64,000 nt of DNA from Tachypleus tridentatus (taxonomy: Eukaryota > Arthropoda > Merostomata > Xiphosura > Limulidae), in the NCBI RefSeq assembly GCF_004210375.1, contig NC_134830.1:61375576-61439575 (forward strand). The letters run 5' to 3'. Below, one piece after another: positions 56,209 to 64,000 of this stretch. The position numbers and the translations under genes are program-made. Position 1 is the first letter of the stretch, and each line of letters starts with the position of its first letter. Under the pieces are notes generated by a model. That model was not told where the DNA came from, ran no database searches, and saw only the letters and a program-made list of their open reading frames with translations.

Positions 56209-56334
56209 GGACTGACCGTGACATTGTAATGCCCTCACGGCTGAAAGGGCGAGCATATTTGGTGTTATAGGAATTCGAACCCACGACCCTCGAATTACGA
56301 GTCAAGTGCCTTAACCACCTGGTCATGCCAGGCC
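56209..56334 (-). mobile_element. SINE family A, second member of an inverted pair
   Basis: GACTGACCGTGACATTGTAA to CCATGCCAGGCC: the head plus the first part of the body, reverse strand. The two heads face outward. Confidence 0.85.
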
Positions 56335-56559
56335 TAGGATGTAGCTGAAAATAAAAGCTTATGACTACATTTTCTGTAGCTTAACGGTACGCTTGAGGGA
56401 TAGTTTCGCCAAAAGTTTGGGTTTGAATCTGTGGATGGGCTTGAAGATTCGTTGCGCTAGCATTTGAGCTTCGATCTTTGGATGAGCATAGTACAAATAG
56501 CTTTGAGGTCACCAACAAAGAAATGATAATGTAAAAATAATTACGAAAAAATATTATTG

Positions 56560-56690
56560 TTTGTTTCCTATCATATTGAACACAAAGCTACACAGACTAT
56601 ACACGCTTTTCCCATCGCAGGTATTGAACTCTAGTGTTTAGCGTTGTAAAGGCTCAGTCTTAACATTGAGCCATCCAGAAGGTGAGATTA
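56560..56690 (-). mobile_element. SINE family C, diverged
   Basis: GAACACAAAGCTACACAGAC, GGTATTGAACTCTAGTGTTT and AACATTGAGCCATCCAGAAG. Confidence 0.65.
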
Positions 56691-56999
56691 TTATTTATGA
56701 GAATCTATTAGTTGCAGTAATAACCGATTACCGAAATATGAATAAGTTCCCCAGACTACAGCTTTGGATGCATATATGTTTCTTATTCAGAAAAAAAAAA
56801 TCAGACGTAATTTATTTGGGATTTATGGAACCCAGTTCAATTCAATATCGCCAAATATAGTAAATCATAGCTTGTTAAATATAATTATATATCCTATAAT
56901 TTCAAAACTTAATAGATCTTAATTTCTTTATAATTTCATTTTCATATAATATTTACTTTAATGTCGTTACATTCAAATTATATTTCTCTGACTTTTGGA

Positions 57000-57425
57000 C
57001 AGTAAAAAAGGCAGAAACTAAAGACATTTTCTATGCGCCATCTGGTGAACGAATGTTGCTCCGCCTTACTCCTCCCGCCTCAAGGTTCGGACGTGTTCCT
57101 TAACTCTCATTCCGTGCAGTTCGCGTCTGTTCAGAGTTGAAACCCTTAGGCGCATGCGCATAACTTATCCCCCTCCCTCCCCAACACTCGTGCAGAGGCA
57201 ACAGTTTAAAGATCTTGAGGCGTAACGTTGGGGTTTCAGTCGTAACGTGCGCGGCTGGTAGCTAGAAAAAGTTCAAGTGACGTGGCTATTATTACTCTGG
57301 GAAATGTAGCCAAACTGAAATTTTAACATGACTTTTCTACTAACGTGATCGTGTTGGACCAGTAATTATTTCTTGTTCCACCGATAATATTTAAATTATT
57401 GTGGGTGAGCACTGAAAGTTCAGAC
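57000..57425 (+). promoter_or_regulatory. GC-rich promoter of the gene starting at 57426
   Basis: Sharp rise in G+C against AT-rich flanks. It has an NRF1-type palindrome GCGCATGCGC (57150-57159), pyrimidine-rich CCCCCTCCCTCCCC (57170-57183), two CGTAACGT words (57221 and 57241) flanking an initiator-like TTTCAGTC (A at 57238), and ACTCTGGGAAATGTAG (57294-57309), which on the reverse strand resembles the Staf/ZNF143 site. Together these fit a TATA-less, broadly used promoter. Factor names follow from known motifs; binding is not shown. Confidence 0.55.
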
Positions 57426-57528
57426 ATGATGAAACCGAAAGAAACAACCGAAGGTCTTTTTAACCTAGTTTGTCGCTCAACTCTGACACTTGTGGTTCTA
57501 TTTCTAGCACCAGTTCCTAAAGTTGAAG
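57426..57528 (+). CDS. First coding exon (signal peptide) of an unidentified gene
   Basis: Two consecutive ATGs open MMKPKETTEGLFNLVCRS, followed by the hydrophobic TLTLVVLFLAPVPKVEG, and the exon ends GAAG/GTAAGT, an excellent donor in phase 1. A polar start, hydrophobic core and small residues before the splice fit a secreted or type I membrane protein whose mature part begins in the next exon. No downstream exon was recognised before the window ends, so the product is unknown; phase-1 signal exons are common among receptors. Confidence 0.6.
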
Positions 57529-58860
57529 GTAAGTATATTTTCTTGATTTCATTCGGTTTACGCCACGTGAGTTGTATTCAAACGTTACATTGGCTTTTGT
57601 ATCCTAAAGATTGGAAGTTCTCCTAAAGCATTTCTTTTGTGATTACGTTTTTGCATGCAATACTCTAAAGTTTGTAAACCGAATACTGTATTGTCTATTG
57701 CCATTAGAATTTTGAGAACTTTAAAAGAGCCACTTTTTTTTTCGTGTGTAACTTAAACAATGTCATGAAAGTTAACTTTAAAAACTATTTTAACTACTTT
57801 GGTTATCAGATATCTTGTTAGTTTATTCGTGAGCCAACTTCCCCTGACTCCATGTTTCCCTTCCCTTTCTGGCCGTGAGAGGGGACCAGGCGCCGCGGGG
57901 TCTCGGGCTTGGCCACTTCATGGAAATCAATAATTGTCAACAGCTTGAAGTAGAACTGTAGTTTTTTTGTTTGTTTGTTGTTGTTGTTGTTGTTTTTTTC
58001 TAGCAAAGATCCTAGCTACAAATAGGAAAGATGGAAACCTAGTTTATTAAAAGATACAAACTTTCTAAAACACTGGGTCTCTGTGTTGCCATTATTCAAG
58101 TATTAACAAGTGATTTAGGATATCATAATCTCCAGGAGGTCTTTGGACCTAAATGCTTCTCGCGTGGCGGTGTGACAGAAAGGGCGGGTTGTTGGTTTTT
58201 CAGAAATCTGAGTGGCGACGTCATGGCGCGTGGAACAACACGTGGCACACATGCAATGATGAAAAGCTTCTGTGAAATAACAGTTCTAGAGCTTAGTATA
58301 AATCATGTTGCGACGAACCTGTATACAATATGAACTAGAACAAGGTTAATATAAGAACCAATACATAGACATAAAAAGCAACCCAAATATCAAAATAGCT
58401 TAAATCCTTGATCAACGAAAGTTAAACGTAAAATAAAGAGAGAAACACCTATGCATTTTGTTTGTCAATACAAGTATATTACGGAATAACAATAAGACAA
58501 AAAATGAAATGGAGAAGTTTGAAGAGAGTTTAAACTTTACGAATAAACAATGTATTTAATGTTGATACATCAGTAATAGTTCAGTTGGCTGTTCCTCGAA
58601 ATTTTATTTTATAAAATGCTTTCGAATTGTGAGATACTACTATTGATAATTGAAGTGTGGCATTATTCTAAGTACTGTTTGAATATTTTCAATTAGACCT
58701 TTTCATATTTAAGTTTTTAACACTCCACACTCTTGTAAAACTGACAATTACGTGTTGAACACTTAAAAACAACCTTTCGTCTCAATAAGGCAGGTTTGAG
58801 CACCACCTGAATTCTTCCTAGGTGTTTACAGTTCCTCCTATTTCATTAATTAAGTACTTA
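57529..58860. other. Probable intron sequence with two GC-rich patches
   Basis: Patches at 57830-57920 (CCAGGCGCCGCGGGGTCTCG) and 58140-58260 (GGCGACGTCATGGCGCGTGG with a CRE core, then CACGTG) have no open frame of note. Position just inside intron 1 would suit regulatory elements. The rest is AT-rich and unassigned. Confidence 0.35.
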
Positions 58861-58865
58861 ACACT

Positions 58866-58985
58866 TAACCCCAGTAGCACAGCAGTAAGTCTGTAAGCTT
58901 ATAACGTTACAAATTGGGGTTAGATACCCGTGATGGATACAGAACATATAATAATCCATTGTGTAGATTTAGGTTTAATTACATA
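58866..58985 (+). mobile_element. SINE family C, diverged
   Basis: CAGTAGCACAGCAGTAAGTC, GGGGTTAGATACCCGTGATGG, CCATTGTGTAGATTTAGG. Confidence 0.7.
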
Positions 58986-58989
58986 AAAA

Positions 58990-59640
58990 CTTAACACCCC
59001 ATCCCTCTTATCCATGTTTGGATATTTTCTGTTGTTCCACAAAAAGTTAAACATTTACTCTTGGCAAAACTTAGGTTTCCCGTTGATGTCGCAACCTTGT
59101 ATCTTTCAAATGCTCACTTTTTTACACTTTGGGTATCGTGGAACTAGCGATCGACTCTTGTCTCGTTTGGTCATAATAAACGTAGACCTTATTTATGTTA
59201 GAAACTGCGATGCTAATTTGATATGATACAAGTGCTTACAAGTCAGGCCTAAATTTACATATCCTAAACTGGTAAACGTCTGGATTTATCGAAATATCCA
59301 AAGGTGTCTTCCTTTCTTTCTACTATATTGTTACTGCTTTTTTTTTTAATTATTTGATAAGAATTGAAATTCATTCTTCCCCTTCGTCTTCTTCAAACTT
59401 TTGTGAAAGTTTCATCATCGCGAGTTTTAATTTTCCAAGAGGCAACTAAATCTCATCCTATGTAACAGTTTTACTCCAGATGGTAGAATGACCATTTTAA
59501 CTTATATGCTACAGAATTGTGTAAGTAATTTAGTTTTAATTATTAACCTTCCGAAACTGGTCATGCCTACAAGTTAAAGATAAAATTTGCAAACGCAAAG
59601 CCCTTGTATTTTAACTCTGCTTCGTCTGAACATGCTAAGC
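58990..59640. other. Unassigned sequence
   Basis: No feature recognised. Confidence 0.45.
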
Positions 59641-59653
59641 TATAAAGCTTTGG

Positions 59654-59934
59654 CGGGCCCGGCATGGCCAAGTGTGTTAAGGCGTTCGACTCGTGATCTG
59701 AGGGTCGAGGGATCGAATCCCGGTCGCACCAAACATGTTCGCCTTTTCAGCTGTGGGGGTGTTATAATGGTTCGGCCAATCCCACTATTTGTTGGTAAAA
59801 GAGGAGCCCAAGAGTTGGCGGTGGGTGGTAATGACTAGCTGCCTTCCCTCTAGTCTTACACTGCTAAATTAGGGAGGGCTAGCACAGATAGCCCTCGAGT
59901 AGCTTTGCGCGAAATTTACAAAACAAACAAAATT
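59654..59934 (+). mobile_element. SINE family A, full length with target-site duplication
   Basis: TAAAGCTTTGG at 59643-59653 and 59935-59945. Head GGGCCCGGCATGGCCAAGTG, tail GCGCGAAATTTACAAAACAA. Confidence 0.95.
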
Positions 59935-59949
59935 TAAAGCTTTGGAAGT

Positions 59950-60350
59950 TAAGCTTATTAAGAATAACATTAAAAAAACAAATTGTGATATAATGCATAC
60001 ACAAAGTTTTCATCTCAAACACCACTTATCGGTACTATAAAAGCCTCATTGTAATGCTAAATCTATAGTTTGTATATACGTTTCTGTTACAATAACTACT
60101 ACTCAGTGCTAACAAACCTTGTCGTTCGTCACTCAAAGACTCAGTATTAAGGATATGGGTCGTGAAACTGTAAGTACTTCGTCAGGCTATTGATGATGCT
60201 GCTCTGCACGTGACAAATCAAAAATGTTTAACTTTTTTCATCAAAGTATACAAGTTTAACTTTAAAAAATAAGCCGAAATAAAAATAAATAAGACAAAAA
60301 CGCTGCAGTAATTGAGAAGATCCCAGGGTCTAAACTATAATATGGGATTA
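59950..60350. other. Unassigned sequence
   Basis: No feature recognised. Confidence 0.45.
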
Positions 60351-60359
60351 TAAAATGTA

Positions 60360-60715
60360 CCCTAGGTTTTGGAGGTGACTGAGGAGTTAGGACCCACCTT
60401 GCGGTGGGGATACACCGTCTATCAGTCTTAACGTCCATTTGACAGTTTTACATAAGAAATAAGAATAACAACAGATATAGAAATTAAGAGAGTGAGATGT
60501 GGGTGCTCAAGCCCATAACGTCCTATATCTGTATCACCCTTCAGTGCCTGCAGACAGTTGTAGGAAGTTAACTGCTCTCCAAGGTACGAAAACTAACTGA
60601 AATAAGAATGAGAAAATAAGATACTACCATTTGGGGGTAAGTAAGTTAAAAACTTACCTCTTGAAGTTAGCATTCTAGCCCCCAATATGGTAGAAAGGCG
60701 CTAACTGATAATACA
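60360..60715. repeat. Possible uncharacterised repeat with an inverted-repeat end
   Basis: GC content and sequence style differ from the flanks (TAGGTTTTGGAGGTGACTGA, ACCCACCTTGCGGTGGGG). The end at about 60632-60695 is an imperfect inverted repeat: ACTACCATTTGGGGG paired with CCCCCAATATGGTAG, around GTAAGTTAAAAACTTAC. No second copy in the window. Confidence 0.35.
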
Positions 60716-61166
60716 AGAGTAATTATACTATCTGTGAAGCGTCCTATCCAGATACTTAAATAATCTAGTATAGCTTCCAACTACTACCCATTTATTACGT
60801 ATACTGTGATTATCGTGCTTTAAACAAGCCTTTATAATGTGGCAAGATGTACATCCGCATAAAGTAGTACCAAGTTGTTAAATGACCTTATTAATAACTA
60901 ATAATCTTATATTTGTTACAGAACAGTTTAATAATTATTTTATTTAAAGTTTCTGTACTAAATCCATTAACTATTAATTTTTGTATCAGTATTTCAACAT
61001 TAGTGATAAAATATTGTAATTTATTACAAATTTTATAATATCTGAACACCAGCGAAGTTATAATGCTTATAACAGAAGGGTATGGTACATTACTAGTAAA
61101 TGAGGGTAAGCCATAAATTGAAAAAGCAAAGTATTTTCTTTTATCAAAAATATTTATATTGATGTG

Positions 61167-61257
61167 TGATTTTTTTATAGCAAAGCCACATTGGGCTATC
61201 GAGCCCCTGATTTTAACATTGTAATTCCGTAGACATACCGCTGTACTAGCGGGGGGC
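61167..61257 (-). mobile_element. SINE family B
   Basis: TTTTATAGCAAAGCCACATT tail region, GAGCCCCTGATTTTAACATT, and CCGCTGTACTAGCGGGGGGC head. Confidence 0.8.
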
Positions 61258-61258
61258 A

Positions 61259-62055
61259 TTTATATTGATATCCTTGTCAATTATTTTAATTTCTACATCT
61301 AAGTAATATATTTCTGTATTATATATTGAAGTATTTTTAATTCTGTTGAATAAATGGTGTCAATAACATTATATATTTCAGAATTATGTATGCTAATTAA
61401 ATCATCAATATATCTGTAAGTTAAAGTAAAAATATCTGAATTTGCATAGTTTTCAATAAATATATTTTCATAATAGTATAAATATAAATTTGCTACACGA
61501 ATTGAATAGTTAGCTCCGATTGGAACTCCTATCACTTGTTTAAAAACCTGTTTATTGGAGAATATATAATTATTATAAATACAGAAACTTAATATATTTT
61601 ATGTTTTTGGAATTAAATTTTTTTTCCAGTTCCATAGAAGTATAACGGAACGGTTCTATTAATGAATTTAAAACAAAGATTAAATCTTTTAATGGTATTG
61701 TGGTGTACAATGTGGTCTAATCAAATGTTTAAATATTTATTTGTTCACCATTTTTAGATATCTTAAAAAAGAGTGATTATTTTTAATTATCCAAAAGTAT
61801 GTTGATGTTTTATTATTAATATTTACATTTTTAATTTTCTCAAGTAAAATATTGAGTAATTTGTTCGATAATTGTGCCTATTCAATTAGAAATAAATCTA
61901 GATTTAAATATCTATTTGTTAATTTTGTAAGTATGTTACAAAGCGTATATAAACGTGATTTGAGCGTGGGTTCACAGGTTATTGAAGCCATTAATAATTT
62001 TATGCTGAAATTTAGTACAGGTCGCGTCATGAGTAAATTAGGCAGTGCACTTTGA
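61259..62055 (-). pseudogene. Decayed reverse transcriptase fragment
   Basis: The minus strand encodes pieces of an RT in changing frames: FWIIKNNHSFLRYL (about 61790), TTLYTTIPLKDL (about 61705), IYNNYIFSNKQVFKQ, then VIGVPIGANYSIRVANLYLY with YYENIFIENY and TYRYIDDLISIHN (61535-61400). GVPIG-N and YIDD are RT core motifs, the YIDD being the catalytic site. The layout matches single-ORF retroelement RTs common in marine invertebrates, which I would place near Penelope-like elements without certainty. Several stops make it non-functional. Nothing of an endonuclease is visible. Confidence 0.65.
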
Positions 62056-62059
62056 CCAG

Positions 62060-62560
62060 TATCTTGTTTTCAGGAGCCTTCCGTTGGTCTAAATGTGGAG
62101 GGGATTCGAAGAGACCCGAACCCTGTCGTTGTCTGCAAATAGCTTAGCTCACGCGCCTTCAGTCTCCTTGGTGGAGAAGTAGTTGAATTACAGGGGTCAC
62201 TATCAGTTCAGTAATTATGTGACCCCTCCAGCGTTTGAATAATGAAATGAGCCAGAACCAATGTGTCAATATTTCTTTGTGAGGGCCTGCTGGGCTCAGC
62301 GTGTGACAGTTCTCATGCTTCTAGTAAATAGATTGTTGCGATACGGGTAGGAGAGCAAAAAAAAAAAAAAAGAAACCAAAACCAGCAGTCTGGTTGTGAT
62401 TGACGACTGCTACACATGCCATTTATTCGTGGCTGTTAAAACATAGGTGACACTATCACTTAAATCCATATTCAGATAAAACATCTTTATTCTGTTTAGT
62501 AACATTATAGTTATCGACTGCATATACACGACTATAGCTTATTAGTGCGAAACTAATAAT
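62060..62560. other. Unassigned sequence
   Basis: Holds a small perfect hairpin GGGGTCAC / GTGACCCC (about 62194-62225) and a poly-A run near 62357; nothing else recognised. Confidence 0.4.
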
Positions 62561-62567
62561 GAGTGTT

Positions 62568-62683
62568 TATGTGTGCTTATAGCAAAGTCACATCGGGCTA
62601 TCTTCTGTATCCATTGATAGGAGTCGAACCTCTGACTTTAGCGTTGCATATCCGCAGACTTATCGCTATCCCACCAGGGAACA
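62568..62683 (-). mobile_element. SINE family B
   Basis: TTATAGCAAAGTCACATCGG, GATAGGAGTCGAACCTCTGA (box B, reverse), CTTATCGCTATCCCACCAGG. Confidence 0.75.
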
Positions 62684-62689
62684 GTTAAT

Positions 62690-63660
62690 ACTGAAGGTAA
62701 GAGCTGAATATTAAAATAAAAGAATCGTATTTCATTCTATCGTGAAGGCTATTGATGCGATAACTTAACATTCTGATAGTGAACGTTATAACTGTTAGTT
62801 ATAAATAAGTGCTCGTAAAGTCGTAAGTTCTTGTACGTGTGACTAATAACATATTTCGTAAAAATAAATAAATTGCGAGCAACAACAAAAAGTGGCGTAT
62901 GCGAAGGATGTTTTATAAACGCGTATTTGTGTTACCAGTGTTGATAATTATCATCTATAACAGTGATGCGCCTACTTTCTTGTGGAATCTCCTTTCTGAA
63001 ACATTGTTTTTGTTGCGTCCCCACGCACTCTGTACAATTTATTTACTTGTATACTGTGCATTTACTTTTCTCAGGTTAATTGCAATTACTATATTATTTA
63101 TTATAGTAATATTTATATTGTACTTTCTAAAACTTTCCTTACTTTTAAATTTGGTCTTTCGTATGTAACTAGTATGCTTCAGTAGCCGCAGATGTGCTTC
63201 TCATAGACTTCTCACGCCACGTGGGTGAGGAACCCCACGGATCTAAACAGACTGTTAATAAGTATATAACAAATACAATGTCGTCCTCTCACATTTTGGT
63301 CTATTTAAGAAAACAAAAACATCTAGCCATGTATTTTCTGAATATTTCATTTTCACAGAAATTGTCATCAGTGCCCAAACTTCTTGAAACAGAGTATAGA
63401 GAACTGGGCTAATACATACATGTTTTTCCTTTTCATATTAATTATTTTCAGAGTTTCGATAATTTTTAAAGTGTGCTACGAAGTGCACTTCCTGGTTTGC
63501 AATGTAACTTGAGATAGCTAAGAGCAGTATACTGAGATTAGTGTATTAGTTCTCAACAAGTGAGCCTTGGTATTGACGAAAGGCCATCTCGGCACTGGAC
63601 GTTGCAGAATTTCGTTATCAGATGTATATTACGTTTGGTTAAAATAGTAATTAACTTTTA
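62690..63660. other. Unassigned sequence
   Basis: Frames at 62899-63168 (hydrophobic, AT-driven) and 63194-63412 have no recognisable family; the first lacks a splice-donor context and I treat both as chance. Confidence 0.4.
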
Positions 63661-63667
63661 AACGTGT

Positions 63668-63770
63668 GTGTGTTTTTTATAGCAAGGCCACATCGGGCTA
63701 TCTGCTGAACCAACTGAGGGGATTGGAGCCCCTGATTTTAGCGTTGTAAATCCGCTGTACTAGTGGGGAT
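63668..63770 (-). mobile_element. SINE family B
   Basis: TTTTTATAGCAAGGCCACAT, GGGGATTGGAGCCCCTGATT, AAATCCGCTGTACTAGTGGGG. Confidence 0.8.
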
Positions 63771-64000
63771 GGGCAAATTTTAAATCGTAATGATATTTAT
63801 TACAGTGTTATAGATTAGAATTTCGATAATAATTTTATCAGCATACACGTTGAAGTTGAATGGCGTTGAATATTTTTATTTTTAAATATATATTTATTTT
63901 AATTTGTAAATTAATAGATATTTACTTATGTTCCTTAAAATATAACTAAGACTATTTTTGTATCTTGTTTTACGTCAGCAGAATTCGTAGCAAGCAAGAA

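Noticed and set aside
57426-57528. Use of this signal-peptide exon as exon 1 of the BAMBI-like gene
   Set aside because: The phase fits, but it lies 25 kb downstream of the ectodomain exon on the same strand, so it cannot be upstream of it without rearrangement.
62899-63168. Hydrophobic 89-codon frame resembling a small membrane protein
   Set aside because: Hydrophobicity follows from T-rich composition; no family, no promoter or splice signals.

Overview
This is a eukaryotic, AT-rich, intron-rich and repeat-dense stretch, almost certainly from an arthropod. The best guess is a horseshoe crab or other chelicerate. That guess rests on the very abundant tRNA-derived SINE seen here (about 30 copies or fragments) and a multi-copy protein family at the left edge, both of which I associate from memory with horseshoe-crab sequence; it is inference. 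Most of the long open frames in the window are repeats or chance.

One complete protein-coding gene can be assembled. A BAMBI-like TGF-beta pseudoreceptor lies on the + strand: signal-peptide exon 13781-13862, ten-cysteine ectodomain exon 31786 to about 32118, and transmembrane/tail exon 32466-32839. The first intron is phase 1 on both sides, the second intron fits phase 1 with an uncertain donor, and the predicted protein is about 254-262 residues, close to the length known for BAMBI. A CCAAT/GC-box promoter and two upstream start codons precede exon 1. A second + strand gene begins near 57.2 kb: a GC-rich promoter with an NRF1-type palindrome, then a signal-peptide exon 57426-57528 ending in a phase-1 donor. 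The rest of that gene was not found in the window.

Region by region: 1-1.65 kb holds a broken minus-strand copy of an unnamed multi-copy protein family, split by a SINE, with a dense cluster of heat-shock-element motifs and a TATA box just upstream. 2.2-3.4 kb has a hammerhead-like hairpin, a 39-bp tandem repeat and one of two copies of an unknown 0.75-kb dispersed repeat (the other is at 23.7-24.5 kb). 4.07-8.22 kb is a dead Jockey/I-type non-LTR retrotransposon (minus strand) lying inside an old 60-bp satellite array. 8.2-13.6 kb carries satellites, SINEs and a GC-rich island at 10.85-11.04 kb. 13.6-32.8 kb is the BAMBI-like gene, whose 17.9-kb intron 1 contains degenerate tandem arrays, many SINEs and a second antisense copy of the retrotransposon (26.8-31.3 kb) ending about 0.5 kb before exon 2. 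33-57 kb is gene-poor: SINEs, a piggyBac-like MITE (44.1-44.3 kb), a highly homogeneous 48-bp minisatellite (41.2-41.6 kb) and several other arrays. 57-64 kb is the start of the second gene plus intronic repeats and a decayed reverse transcriptase (61.3-62.05 kb).

The most informative non-genic observation is that the retrotransposon's 3' end shares a tail (GCGCAGATAGCC followed closely by GCTTTGCG) with the abundant SINE, and that three tRNA-headed SINE families share related tails. This suggests that this LINE lineage mobilises them.
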